From contig NZ_FTNR01000006.1 of the NCBI RefSeq assembly GCF_900156475.1, forward strand, positions 1-64,000: DNA of 64,000 nt, written 5' to 3'. The position numbers were made by a program, and so were the translations under genes. Below are positions 8,710 to 17,323 of this stretch, one piece after another; position 1 is the stretch's first letter; each line of letters opens with the position of its first letter. The DNA comes from Natronorubrum thiooxidans (GTDB lineage: Archaea; Halobacteriota; Halobacteria; Halobacteriales; Natrialbaceae). Below the pieces are notes generated by a model. That model was not told where the DNA came from and did no database searches. It saw nothing but the letters and a program-made list of their open reading frames with translations.

Positions 8710-8808
8710 ATGATCGACTATCTCTATCCGGAAATCGCCACGGCCGCACTGTTCGCGCTGACGATCCTCGGGATGATCGCACTACTGTATATATCCACCA
8801 AATTATAA
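8710..8808 (+). CDS. Single-pass 32-residue membrane micro-protein (candidate)
   Basis: ATG 8710 to TAA 8806-8808 encodes a short acidic head (MIDYLYPE), one uninterrupted hydrophobic helix (about residues 9-28) and a polar STKL end. GGTGATG just upstream resembles the anti-16S sequence, although the spacing is short. It lies alone between a minus-strand membrane gene and the EamA pair. The clean head-helix-tail layout argues for a real gene; function is unknown. Confidence 0.5.
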   Translation: MIDYLYPEIATAALFALTILGMIALLYISTKL

Positions 8809-8920
8809 GCTGGTAGACACCTGTCACGGTCGCCACGGACCTCGAGGCGAGGTACAACGGGAACGGCCGGCAGTAACAGGGACACGACGTGTGTTATCGC
8901 AGACGGGTCGATCCGACCGG

Positions 8921-8927
8921 ATATACA
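8921..8927 (+). promoter_or_regulatory. TATA box of the EamA pair
   Basis: ATATACA centred about 27 nt upstream of ATG 8951; it supports a leaderless transcript and rejects an in-frame start at 8891. Confidence 0.55.
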
Positions 8928-8950
8928 TCGCGACGGAATCACTGAAAGGC

Positions 8951-9373
8951 ATGGACTATCTCCTGTGGGTCGCCATTGCGCTCGTCGCCTACGGGTTGGT
9001 TCCGCCGCTGACGAGCGTCGTCACGACGGCCGTGCCACCAGCAGTCGCATTGTTTCTCTCCACGGCGGTGTTTCTGACCCTCACGCTCGGCGTCCTCCTC
9101 GTGACGGGAACCGCCGACCCGACGGACGTGACGACGCCAGCCGCGGGGTACGTCTACGTGGCCGGCCTCTTTCTCGCCGTCGGCATTCTCGCGTACTACT
9201 CCGCACTCGAGGCCGGCCCAGTGAGCGTCGTCGTCCCGGTCTACGGGCTGTTTATTGTCGGCAGCTCCGTCGTTGGCATCGTCTTTCTCGGCGAGGAGTT
9301 GACCGGCACCCGCGCTGCCGGCATCGCGATGGCCGTACTCGCGATCTATCTGGCCGCGAGTGGTGATCGCTGA
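8951..9373 (+). CDS. EamA/DMT-type transporter half, first subunit
   Basis: 140 residues, four to five membrane helices, about half the length of a normal ten-helix drug/metabolite transporter. The repeat-unit features are present: a helix ending YYSALEAGPVSVVVPVYGLF, then GIVFLGEEL, then a last helix ending YLAASGDR. It overlaps the next gene by one base (TGATG) and the two products are homologous, so they probably pair as a heterodimer, as small-multidrug-resistance-like pairs do. A TATA box about 27 nt upstream supports ATG 8951. Substrate unknown. Confidence 0.8.
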   Translation: MDYLLWVAIALVAYGLVPPLTSVVTTAVPPAVALFLSTAVFLTLTLGVLLVTGTADPTDVTTPAAGYVYVAGLFLAVGILAYYSALEAGPVSVVVPVYGLFIVGSSVVGIVFLGEELTGTRAAGIAMAVLAIYLAASGDR

Positions 9374-9789
9374 TGCGACGGTATCTCGCCCTCTCGGTGG
9401 TTGCCTGTCTCACCTACAGTCTCGTGGCCCCGCTGCTATCGATCGCCATGACTGACATCCCGAGTACGACCGCCGTTTTCCTCTCGAACGCGGTGATGCT
9501 CGTCACCGTCGGGCTCGTGATCGTCGTCCGAAATCTGCCGGTACAGCCCTATCTCACCCACCGATATAGCCCCCACATCCTCGCGATGGGGTGTCTGTTG
9601 GCCGTCGGCCTCTTGAGTTACTATCGCGCGCTCGCACTCGGTCCCGTCAGCATCGTCGTCCCGATCTTCGGGCTGTTCATCGTGATCAGTTCGGTCGTCG
9701 GCATCCTCGCGTTCGAAGAGGCCGTCACGCCCCGCAAAGTGGCTGCTATCGCGGCCAGCGTGCTCGCAATCGTGTTGATGGCGATCTGA
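9373..9789 (+). CDS. EamA/DMT-type transporter half, second subunit
   Basis: 138 residues, four to five helices, homologous to the preceding gene: YYRALALGPVSIVVPIFGLF and GILAFEEAVTPRK match the equivalent segments of the partner. Its ATG overlaps the partner's TGA by one base, implying translational coupling and a matched dose. The paired-gene layout is common for EamA-like half transporters in haloarchaea and bacteria. The 3' end converges with dapE, 32 nt away. Confidence 0.8.
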   Translation: MRRYLALSVVACLTYSLVAPLLSIAMTDIPSTTAVFLSNAVMLVTVGLVIVVRNLPVQPYLTHRYSPHILAMGCLLAVGLLSYYRALALGPVSIVVPIFGLFIVISSVVGILAFEEAVTPRKVAAIAASVLAIVLMAI

Positions 9790-9821
9790 GGAACAGTCTC
9801 GGCGTCGAAAACTCGTCTTCG

Positions 9822-11000
9822 TTACTCGAGCAACGCCGCGAGCGTCGCCTCGAGGGCGTCTGCAGCGGCTTCTACCTCGGCGACTTGAACGTACTCTCGT
9901 GGCGCGTGGGCGACGGCTCCGTCGTCGTCGGCGAGCACACCGGGGCCGAAGACGACCGTCGGCGCATCCGCCGCGAAATACGACGCTTCCGTCGCCGCAG
10001 TAAACGGCCGCACGTCGCCGCCGGCGGCGTCCGCGAGCAGGTCGACGACCCGCGCGTCGGGGTCGGTATCCCAGGCCTCGAGAAACGGCGTCGGTCGGTC
10101 GGTAAACCGGAACTCGACGCCGATATCGTCGGGCACCGCCGTCTGCAACTGGTCGGTCAGTGCAGCATGGAACGCCTCGGCCGTTTCCGGGGGCACGCTC
10201 CGGCGGTCGACCGTCAGCGCGCAGTCGGCCGGCACCTGATTGGTCGCGTCGCCGCCCTCGACGACCGTCGGCGTCAGCGTTGCCGCGCCGAGTTGGGAAT
10301 GCGTCGGTGGCGCGTCCTCGCGGTCGCCGAACGTCCGGATCGCCTCGAGGACGCCCTCGAGGGCGGCGACGGCGTTGACACCGGTATGGGGTTCGGCCGC
10401 GTGGGCGTTGGCCCCTGTCAGGTGGATCGTGCCCTGAAAGCGACCTTTCGCCGCCGTACAGACGTCGAGGTTCGTGGGTTCGCCGACGATCACGGCGTCG
10501 GCGTCACGCGTGGGGCAGTCGTCGCCCGTTACGAGTTCGTACGCGCCCGTCGAGAGCACTTCCTCGTCGGGCGTGATCGCGAGCGTGACGCGGCCGTCGA
10601 TGGGATCGACCGCAAAAAAGGCAGCTAGCAACGCGGCGAGCGGTCCTTTCGCGTCACACGACCCGCGACCGCGGATCACGTCGCTCCCGCCGGCTTCCAC
10701 CCCATCTCGGTCGCGTTCGAACGAGACGTGCGGCGAGACGGTGTCGATGTGTGTGTTCAACACGACGTGCGTGTCGGCGTCGGCCGAGCCACGAGTCGCG
10801 AGCACGTTCCCACCGTCGTCGACGCGGGGCTCGATGCCGTGGACCTCGAGCGTCTCACAAAGGAACTCCCGCATCGGGCTGACGTCCTCGTGGGAGGCCG
10901 TCTGGACGGCCGTCTCGAGGAAATCGATCGGGTCGAACGGCTGGTCGCCGACGTCGCTGGCGCTGTCAGTGACCGCCGCGTCGGATCGGTCCCCAGTCAC
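9822..11000 (-). CDS. dapE: Succinyl-diaminopimelate desuccinylase-type M20 peptidase
   Basis: 392 residues. It hydrolyses N-succinyl-L,L-DAP in the succinylase branch of lysine synthesis. M20 metal ligands are visible: H84 and D86 in NTHIDTVSP, D116 in GRGSCDAKGP, and the E146-E147 pair in TPDEE; GEPTN follows. The call as DapE rather than a related M20 deacylase rests mainly on context: its start overlaps the dapF stop by four bases (ATGA), with lysA just upstream. It is the last gene of the lysA-dapF-dapE run. Confidence 0.88.
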   Translation of the reverse strand: MTGDRSDAAVTDSASDVGDQPFDPIDFLETAVQTASHEDVSPMREFLCETLEVHGIEPRVDDGGNVLATRGSADADTHVVLNTHIDTVSPHVSFERDRDGVEAGGSDVIRGRGSCDAKGPLAALLAAFFAVDPIDGRVTLAITPDEEVLSTGAYELVTGDDCPTRDADAVIVGEPTNLDVCTAAKGRFQGTIHLTGANAHAAEPHTGVNAVAALEGVLEAIRTFGDREDAPPTHSQLGAATLTPTVVEGGDATNQVPADCALTVDRRSVPPETAEAFHAALTDQLQTAVPDDIGVEFRFTDRPTPFLEAWDTDPDARVVDLLADAAGGDVRPFTAATEASYFAADAPTVVFGPGVLADDDGAVAHAPREYVQVAEVEAAADALEATLAALLE

Positions 11001-11827
11001 TGTTTGGCCGGCGATTCGAGGGCGAGTTCGCCGTCGAACTCGTGTTCGACGGGACCGGTAAGCGTCGCGCGACCGCGATCGTTGAAGCTGACCTGCAGGT
11101 CGCCACCCGGCGGAGCGACGTGGACCGGATCGGCGTCGGTAAGCCCGAGCCGGCGTGCGGCGACGGCGATGGCGACCGCGCCGGTGCCACAGGAGTCGGT
11201 TTCGCCTTCGACACCGCGCTCGAAGGTTCGCTGGCGGAAGCCGCCATCACCGTCGGAGCTGGCGATCGTCACGTTCGTTCCTTTCGGGAAGACATCGGCG
11301 TGACGAACCGGCGGGGCGATCGCCTCGAGGTCGACATCGTCGACGTCGTCGACGAACGCGACGGCGTGGGGGACGCCGGTGTTGACGACGGAAACCTCGA
11401 GGCCTTCGATCGGCTCCTCGAAGACGGGTTCGTCGGCGTCGACAGGGACGTCGTTGGGGGCAAACGTCGGCGTCCCCATCTCGACGGTAATCCCGTCGTC
11501 CGTGCGATCCGCACGCAGGGTGCCCGCCTGCGTGTCGATCATGACACTGTCCGTGTCGGTGCGTTGCATGGCCCACTCGGCGGCACAGCGTGCGCCGTTG
11601 CCACACATCGGGGCCGTCGAGCCGTCGGGCTGGACCAGCGTCATCACGACGCGTGGCGGGTTGAAGTCCTCCTCTAAGGCGAGATAGAGGATCCCATCGG
11701 CACCGACGCCGGTGTCGCGGTCACACTCGCGTTTGGCGAGTGCGGCCCGATCGGGGACGTATTCGGCCGCATGGATGATCAGAAAGTCGTTGCCGGTGCC
11801 GTGGTACTTTTGGAATGGAACGGTCAT
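10997..11827 (-). CDS. dapF: Diaminopimelate epimerase
   Basis: 276 residues. It interconverts L,L-DAP and meso-DAP using two cysteines, C75 in CGNGARC and C213 in DSCGTGAVA, both present. The N-terminal FQKYHGTGNDFLI is typical. It overlaps dapE by four bases and follows lysA after 126 nt, so co-transcription is likely although the gap could hold a weak promoter. meso-DAP made here is the LysA substrate; haloarchaea lack murein, so the role is lysine supply only. Confidence 0.93.
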   Translation of the reverse strand: MTVPFQKYHGTGNDFLIIHAAEYVPDRAALAKRECDRDTGVGADGILYLALEEDFNPPRVVMTLVQPDGSTAPMCGNGARCAAEWAMQRTDTDSVMIDTQAGTLRADRTDDGITVEMGTPTFAPNDVPVDADEPVFEEPIEGLEVSVVNTGVPHAVAFVDDVDDVDLEAIAPPVRHADVFPKGTNVTIASSDGDGGFRQRTFERGVEGETDSCGTGAVAIAVAARRLGLTDADPVHVAPPGGDLQVSFNDRGRATLTGPVEHEFDGELALESPAKQ

Positions 11828-11953
11828 CGTTCGGTAGGCTGTCTTGCTGTCGGGAGTCGGGGGTGGTTCAGGGCCGGGTAGTCGTCTGGCGCGTCCTCGC
11901 TTCGTCGAGGCGGGTACGTCGATCGCTTTCGCGCCCGCGGCGATCGAGATGAA

Positions 11954-13234
11954 TCAACTCTCGCGTTCGACGCTGGTAACGTCATCGATCGTTTCGCGTC
12001 GACGGGCGAGTCGAACCGTGCCGTCTTCGATGACGACCGACGCGGGCCGGGGTCGAGAGTTGTACTGGTTGGCCATCTCGTAGCCGTACGCGCCGGCGTT
12101 GCCGATCGCGAGGAGATCCCCGCGTTCGCTTTCGGGGAGTTCGCGGTCCGTACAAAAAACGTCCCCGCTCTCGCAGATCGGGCCGGTGATCGTCTGTGCA
12201 GTCGTCCCACGGCTGCGGTCGCCGTCGCTCGAGTCGGCCTCCGTGTCGGCAGTGAGATTTCGAATCGGATGGTACGCGTCGTACATCGCGGGCCGGAGCA
12301 GCGTCGTCATGCCGGCGTCGACACCGACGAGCGTCGTCTCGCGTGCGTCCTTGACCGTATTGACCTCGGTCAACAGGACGCCGGCGTCGGCGACGAAGTA
12401 GCGGCCGGGTTCGATCGTCAATTGCGCGTCTACGTCGCCGACTGCCTCGCGGGTCGCCTCGGCGACCGCCTCGAGATCCAGTGGCGCGTCGGCCTCGCGG
12501 TAGGGGACACCGAAGCCACCACCGATGTCGACGAACTCGAGGTCGCCGACCGCCGCCGTGACTGACCGGGCTAGCTCACCCATCCGCGAGACGAACTCCC
12601 GGTGGGCGTCGAGTTGGTCGCTCGAGACACCAGAGCCGACGTGGGCGTGGATACCGACGACGTCGAAGCCGCGGTCGGCAGCATCTGCGAGCACATCGAC
12701 GGCGCGTTCGGCTGGGACGCCGAACTTCGCGTTCGCACCGGTCTGGACCTTCTCGTGGTGTCCGGCCCCGATCCCGGGGTTGACCCGGAGGCAGAGTCGC
12801 CCGTCGTAGCCGCGCTCTTCGAGGCGGTCGATCGTGTCCTCGGCCCCAGCAGTGATCGTCAACTCGGGGTACGCTTCCCAGGCCTCGACAGCGATGTCGA
12901 GATCGCCCGCGGGCGGGTTGACGGCCGTATAATGGACGTCGGCCCCGCTGTCGGTCACGACGAGTGCACGCGATAGTTCGCCGGCCGACGCACACTCGAG
13001 GCCGATCCCCGCCTCGTGGAGCGTCTCGAGGGCGTCGCTAAGTGCGTTCGCCTTCACCGCGTAGAGAATCTCGGCGTCGGGAAACGCGGACTCGAGTCGG
13101 CGCGCGTTTTCCCTGACTCGATCGAGATCGAGGACGTACAACGGCGTTTCGTACTCTCCCGCAAGGGACTCGAGTCTCGTCGGCTCCCACGCTGTCAGCC
13201 GGCGAACCGCCGGCAACCCCTCGAGTGTCGTCAT
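11954..13234 (-). CDS. lysA: Diaminopimelate decarboxylase
   Basis: 426 residues of the fold-III PLP decarboxylase family; it converts meso-DAP to L-lysine. The PLP lysine is K61 in LYAVKANAL; HVGSGVSS, VDIGGGFGVPY and the late CESGDVF (substrate-binding Cys) are also present. I chose ATG 13234; the frame stays open to a TTG at 13264 but residues before MTTLEGLP are not family-like. First gene of the lysA-dapF-dapE run. The region just upstream (13235-13320) is bounded by a tnpB right-end relic. Confidence 0.92.
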   Translation of the reverse strand: MTTLEGLPAVRRLTAWEPTRLESLAGEYETPLYVLDLDRVRENARRLESAFPDAEILYAVKANALSDALETLHEAGIGLECASAGELSRALVVTDSGADVHYTAVNPPAGDLDIAVEAWEAYPELTITAGAEDTIDRLEERGYDGRLCLRVNPGIGAGHHEKVQTGANAKFGVPAERAVDVLADAADRGFDVVGIHAHVGSGVSSDQLDAHREFVSRMGELARSVTAAVGDLEFVDIGGGFGVPYREADAPLDLEAVAEATREAVGDVDAQLTIEPGRYFVADAGVLLTEVNTVKDARETTLVGVDAGMTTLLRPAMYDAYHPIRNLTADTEADSSDGDRSRGTTAQTITGPICESGDVFCTDRELPESERGDLLAIGNAGAYGYEMANQYNSRPRPASVVIEDGTVRLARRRETIDDVTSVERES

Positions 13235-13320
13235 TACCGCTTGTACGTAACCGCGCGAAGTCAAGACTTTGGATTCGAAAGCGCACAGAGCCGACGCGAC
13301 ATTTACCAGAAATGAGGCGA

Positions 13321-13386
13321 GAATGCCCCTTCCTCAAGGAGCGAACGGAGCATCGCGGAGTGAGCGAGTAGGGTGGGGTGGTTCAC
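13321..13386 (+). mobile_element. Solo relic of an IS1341-type tnpB 3' end
   Basis: In frame from 13321 the DNA reads ECPFLKERTEHRGVSE then TAG (13369-13371), the typical haloarchaeal TnpB C-terminus, followed by a GGTGGGGTGGTTCAC right end that matches the one at 183-192 (GGTAGTTCAC). No tnpB body is present upstream: the preceding bases belong to the lysA upstream region. The segment can fold (CCCC...GGGG outer pairing with short inner stems). The element end abuts the last codons of the metallophosphoesterase gene on the other strand (stop at 13383-13385). Confidence 0.65.
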
Positions 13387-14723
13387 TCGGCCGGCTGTGG
13401 TTCTGCGACCACCGCCTCGTCTTCGATCACCGTCCCGTCGGGCAACTCGAGTTCTGGCTCTCGGCCGACGGTGAACAGCCGTTCGGTGAGCGTGAGTTCC
13501 TCGGCTTTCGGGCTCGGTTTCTCGACCGCCTCGTAGTCGACGACGATGCCGCCAGCCTCGGGTTCGGCAGCGATACGGACCGTACACAGCTGGTAGGACG
13601 GGTAAAACACCGGCGGGAGGATGCCGGTGATCCCGTCGCGTCGATGGAGGCGTTTGAGCCACGTCCCAGTGTTGACGGCCACGCCACCCTCGAGTTCCTG
13701 GAGTCGCGGGCGGTGGGTGTGGCCGTAACAGAAGATGGCTGTCTCCGGGCGCTCGTCGAAGATTTCGCGGGCTGCTTCGGCATAGGGTGTCTCAGCATCC
13801 ACGGTGAGTTCGGTCTCGAAGACCCCAAATCGGCTGATCGTCTGCCTGACGTCCCGGCGGATGAAATACAGCGGGATGCCGACGAGCAACACCAGCCCGG
13901 TAACCGTGACGTTGACCGCAAGCAGGTACCAGATCGCCGTGCCGGCCGTGCCGAACTGGCTGAGAAACGCCGTCGCCCGGTCGATCGGCATCGACCAGAT
14001 GTTCGCAGCGTCGAGTCCCGCCAGGATGACGAGGAGGATGCTGATGTTGAACAACAACAGAAACGGGACCAGCGCGTACCGAAGCAGCGGATTCATCTCG
14101 CGATAAAAGTACTTCGAGAGGAGCCACACCGGCATCCGTTCGGTGGGTGTCACCGCTTGTACGTCTTTCAGCCAGTTGTACCGCCCCCGATCGGAGAGCT
14201 GTCCTGCGCGGCTGGTGACGAGCGTATTATAAAAGTACCCGAGCGGCGTCGCGTACGGGTTTCCCCAGTCTTCGATCCGGTTGTTCGGGTCCTGTTGATG
14301 GCCGTGCTCGAAGTGAATCGTCCGGCTGCCGACCGGCCGCGTGATCGATTGTGCCTGGACGAGGTCGACGTTGTACTCGGCAAAGCGCTCGACGTACTCG
14401 TCGTAGGCGGCCAACTCGTGGTCGTGATTGCCCGGGACCATCGTGATCTGGATGTTCTCCCCGGTCGCCCGGAACTGCTCGAACAGCTCCGGATACGTCT
14501 CCTCGAGCGCGTCGAACTTCTCGATTCCCGAAATCCGGGTAAACTCCCACAGCCCGAACGCGTCGCCGTTGATCACCAACTCGGCCGGCTCGTCGGTCTG
14601 CTCGAGTCGCTCGAGAAAGTCCAGCAACTCGTTGAGAAACTCGACCTCCTCGAGTTGCTCGTCGCCGCCGATGTGGAGATCACTGATGATGTAGTAGACC
14701 CGATCACCGTCGGTCGTTCCCAT
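13383..14723 (-). CDS. Membrane-anchored metallophosphoesterase, catalytic domain split by a transmembrane hairpin
   Basis: 446 residues. Calcineurin-like metal motifs appear in order: D15 and H17 in SDLHIGG, D54 in NGDAFG, GNHDHE at 98-103, H140/H142 in EHGHQQD, and GHTH at 334-337. Between the fourth and fifth motifs lie two hydrophobic segments at about 214-238 and 262-287, so the protein is anchored in the membrane by an insertion inside the phosphoesterase fold. The order resembles UDP-diacylglucosamine-hydrolase-like phosphoesterases, but haloarchaea have no lipid A and the substrate is unknown. ATG 14723 is about 24 nt after a TTTATACTCG TATA box (14743-14750), giving a private promoter inside the lysine cluster. 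The last codons contact a tnpB relic. Confidence 0.85.
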   Translation of the reverse strand: MGTTDGDRVYYIISDLHIGGDEQLEEVEFLNELLDFLERLEQTDEPAELVINGDAFGLWEFTRISGIEKFDALEETYPELFEQFRATGENIQITMVPGNHDHELAAYDEYVERFAEYNVDLVQAQSITRPVGSRTIHFEHGHQQDPNNRIEDWGNPYATPLGYFYNTLVTSRAGQLSDRGRYNWLKDVQAVTPTERMPVWLLSKYFYREMNPLLRYALVPFLLLFNISILLVILAGLDAANIWSMPIDRATAFLSQFGTAGTAIWYLLAVNVTVTGLVLLVGIPLYFIRRDVRQTISRFGVFETELTVDAETPYAEAAREIFDERPETAIFCYGHTHRPRLQELEGGVAVNTGTWLKRLHRRDGITGILPPVFYPSYQLCTVRIAAEPEAGGIVVDYEAVEKPSPKAEELTLTERLFTVGREPELELPDGTVIEDEAVVAEPQPAE

Positions 14724-14796
14724 TAGGCCAGCCTCTCGCTCGAGTATAAAAACGATTTCGTGTTCGTGACCGCGCCCTCGCGCGGCTTGGATACTC

Positions 14797-15633
14797 CTAC
14801 TCTCGGAGCGCGTCTTCGCGTTCGGTCGCCTCGAGGGTTTCCGTCTGGAGGTCGGTCGCGACGACGGCGGGTTTGTACGCGCCGCCCTCGAAGAGGTCGT
14901 GGTCGCTGATCGAGGATTCGACGAAGCGAGTAAAGGCGCGTCTGTCGGCGGGCAGTTCACCGTAGAGCACTTCCTCTTCGACGAGGTCGTAGACCGGAAT
15001 GCGCGGTGTCAGCAGCGTGTTCTCGCCGACGACGCTGTTCTCGCCGACGACAAAGCCACTGGTGACCCGACAGCCAGCGCCCAGCGAGACGTTGTCCTCG
15101 ATGATGACCGGTGCGTTCTCGACTGGCTCGAGCACGCCACCGATGAGGGTGTTCGCACCGAGTTTGACGTTGGCCCCGATCTGAGCACAGGAGCCAACCG
15201 TATCACAGGAGTCGACCAGCGTGCCGTCGCCGACGTGGGCACCGATGTTGACGAACGCCGGACTCATCAGGATACAGTCCGAGCCGATGTGGGCACCGCG
15301 GCGGACAACGGTGCCGTCGGGCGTGTTGCGGCTCCCCCGGTCGCCGTAGTCGCTCGAGTCAGCCAGCGGGAGGACGTCGTTGTACGTGACGCCGCCGTAC
15401 TCGCGGGGCTCGGTCGCGCGCAGGCCGAAGTTGAGCAGAATGCCCTGTTTGACCCACTCGTTTGCCGCCCACGCGTCGCCGTGTTTCTCGGCAGCGCGGA
15501 TCTCGCCGGCCTCGAGGGAATCGAGGAAGGCGTCGAGGGTCGCGTGTTCGTCCTCGCCGGCAGTGTCGGCGCTGATCTCGTCGTTCTGGTACTCTCCCCA
15601 CAGCTCCGTGATTTCGCTCTCGAGTGCGCTCAT
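14797..15633 (-). CDS. dapD: Tetrahydrodipicolinate N-succinyltransferase
   Basis: 278 residues. It transfers succinyl from succinyl-CoA to tetrahydrodipicolinate, committing the pathway to the succinylase branch. The middle is a left-handed beta-helix of hexapeptide repeats (for example RRGAHIGSDCILMSPAFVNI, then DGTLVDSCDTVGSCAQIGA), with the SCDTVGSCAQIG region typical of DapD. ATG 15633 overlaps the dapB stop (ATGA), which rejects an in-frame upstream start at 15687. Third gene of dapA-dapB-dapD. Confidence 0.93.
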   Translation of the reverse strand: MSALESEITELWGEYQNDEISADTAGEDEHATLDAFLDSLEAGEIRAAEKHGDAWAANEWVKQGILLNFGLRATEPREYGGVTYNDVLPLADSSDYGDRGSRNTPDGTVVRRGAHIGSDCILMSPAFVNIGAHVGDGTLVDSCDTVGSCAQIGANVKLGANTLIGGVLEPVENAPVIIEDNVSLGAGCRVTSGFVVGENSVVGENTLLTPRIPVYDLVEEEVLYGELPADRRAFTRFVESSISDHDLFEGGAYKPAVVATDLQTETLEATEREDALRE

Positions 15634-16397
15634 TCGGCAATCACGTCCGCAAAGTCGTACCAGCCTGCCTTCTGTCCAGCGATCCACGCTGCTGCATCGA
15701 CGGCTCCCGCCGCGAAGACGCCGCGATCCTCGGCGCGGTGGGTGAGCCGAACCTCCTCGTGGTTGCCCGCGAGGAGCACTTCGTGTTCGCCCGTGATATC
15801 GCCGGCACGGAGCGCGTGGACGCCGATCTCGCCAGCCTCGCGCGGCTGTTCGCCCTCGCGGCCATGCGTGCGCTCGGTGAACTCACCGTTGGCCTCGATC
15901 TCGGTGAGCAAGCGGTTTGCGGTGCCACTCGGTGCGTCCCGTTTCGAGTTGTGGTGGGTCTCGACGAGTTCGACGTCGTACCCCGGCAGGTTTCGGACGG
16001 CCTCGCCGACGACGTTCAGCAGGGCCTGGACCCCGCGGGCGAAGTTCGGCGCGTGGAGGACGGCAACCTCTTCGCTTGCCTCCTCGAGGGCCTCGAGGTG
16101 GGCGTCGTCGAAGCCGGTCGTGCCAGTGACGAACGCGACGTCGGTCTCGGCGCAGGCTGTGGCGTACTCGACGGCAGACTCGGGCCCAGTGAAATCGATC
16201 ACGGCCGTCGGTTCGCGCTCGGCGAGCAGTGAGTCGAACACGTCTGCGGATTCGATCTCGACGCCGTCGACCGTCTCACCGTTTGGCTCCCGGTTGACGG
16301 CGAAGACAACCTCGCAGTCGGCGTGGTCGTCCACGGCGGCGATCACTTCTCGGCCCATCCGGCCCGTCGCGCCGGTGACGCCGACTCGGACCGTCAT
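15630..16397 (-). CDS. dapB: 4-hydroxy-tetrahydrodipicolinate reductase
   Basis: 255 residues. NAD(P)H-dependent reduction of HTPA to tetrahydrodipicolinate. The nucleotide-binding GATGRMGREV (about residues 9-18) and the DapB signature ETHHNSKRDAPSGTA are present, the latter holding the catalytic His and Lys. It overlaps dapA upstream and dapD downstream by four bases each (ATGA), a tightly coupled operon. Confidence 0.95.
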   Translation of the reverse strand: MTVRVGVTGATGRMGREVIAAVDDHADCEVVFAVNREPNGETVDGVEIESADVFDSLLAEREPTAVIDFTGPESAVEYATACAETDVAFVTGTTGFDDAHLEALEEASEEVAVLHAPNFARGVQALLNVVGEAVRNLPGYDVELVETHHNSKRDAPSGTANRLLTEIEANGEFTERTHGREGEQPREAGEIGVHALRAGDITGEHEVLLAGNHEEVRLTHRAEDRGVFAAGAVDAAAWIAGQKAGWYDFADVIAE

Positions 16398-17323
16398 CGA
16401 TCACCCTCTCCGCTGCCGTCTGCGACCGCGGTCGGTTCGGCCTCGAGGTCGGCGAGGACGGCCTCAAGCTCATCGCGGTACTCCTCGGCAAGTCGGGTCA
16501 GCGGCGAGCGCATCCGTGCTGGGCCGTAGCCCCGAATCTCCATCGCTTCCTTGACCGGGATCGGGTTGGTCTCGACGAACAGCGCCCGGAACAGCGGCCC
16601 GAGTTCGTGGTGAATCGCTCGAGCGCGGTCGTAGTCGCCGTCGAGGGCTGCATTGACCAGCGCACACGTGCGCTCGGGTTCGATGTTCGCGGAGACGCTA
16701 ATGGTTCCCGTGCCGCCGACGGAGACGACCGGCAGGGTGAGCGCGTCGTCGCCCGAGAGGACGGCGAACTCCTCGTCGGCCGTCCGCTCTGCGATCTCAC
16801 CGATCTGGCCGAGGTCGCCGCTTGCAGCCTTGAACCCAGCGATGTTCTCGTGGCTCGCGAGTTCGACGACGGTGTCGGGCTCGATGTTCTGGCCCGTCCG
16901 CGAGGGGACGTTGTAGACGATCTGTGGGAGATCAACTGCGTCCGCGATCGTCCGATAATGTTCGACGAAGCCGCGCTGTTCGGGCTTGTTGTAATACGGC
17001 GAGATCAGGAGCAGGCCGTCAGCGCCGGCCTCGGCGGAGCGCTCGGAGAGTTCGAGCGCCTCGCGGGTGTTGTTCGACCCGGAGCCTGCAATAACGGGGA
17101 TGTCGTCGACGGCCTCGATGACCGCTTCGACGACCTCGACGTGTTCGTCGTGAGTCAGCGTCGCGGATTCGCCCGTCGAGCCGACGGGAACGAGTCCGTC
17201 GACGCCGGCTGCCTCGAGTCGCTGGGCGTCGGCCTGCAGGGTTTCGAAGTCGATACTTTCGTCGTCGTTGAACGGCGTACACATCGCGGGGAAGACGCCG
17301 GTGAGGTCGATAGTGGATGTCAT
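16394..17323 (-). CDS. dapA: 4-hydroxy-tetrahydrodipicolinate synthase
   Basis: 309 residues, a class I (Schiff-base) aldolase condensing pyruvate with aspartate semialdehyde. TGESATLTHDEH, SPYYNKPEQRG (substrate Tyr) and the Schiff-base Lys in GFKAASGD are present. First gene of dapA-dapB-dapD. Its upstream region to htpX is 351 nt and has no clear TATA match at the leaderless distance, so the start could have a longer leader. Confidence 0.93.
   Translation of the reverse strand: MTSTIDLTGVFPAMCTPFNDDESIDFETLQADAQRLEAAGVDGLVPVGSTGESATLTHDEHVEVVEAVIEAVDDIPVIAGSGSNNTREALELSERSAEAGADGLLLISPYYNKPEQRGFVEHYRTIADAVDLPQIVYNVPSRTGQNIEPDTVVELASHENIAGFKAASGDLGQIGEIAERTADEEFAVLSGDDALTLPVVSVGGTGTISVSANIEPERTCALVNAALDGDYDRARAIHHELGPLFRALFVETNPIPVKEAMEIRGYGPARMRSPLTRLAEEYRDELEAVLADLEAEPTAVADGSGEGDR

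Noticed and set aside
13387-14726. Plus-strand open frame of several hundred codons antisense to the metallophosphoesterase
   Set aside because: Arg/Asp/Val-rich shadow composition, no motif, while the minus strand has all phosphoesterase motifs.
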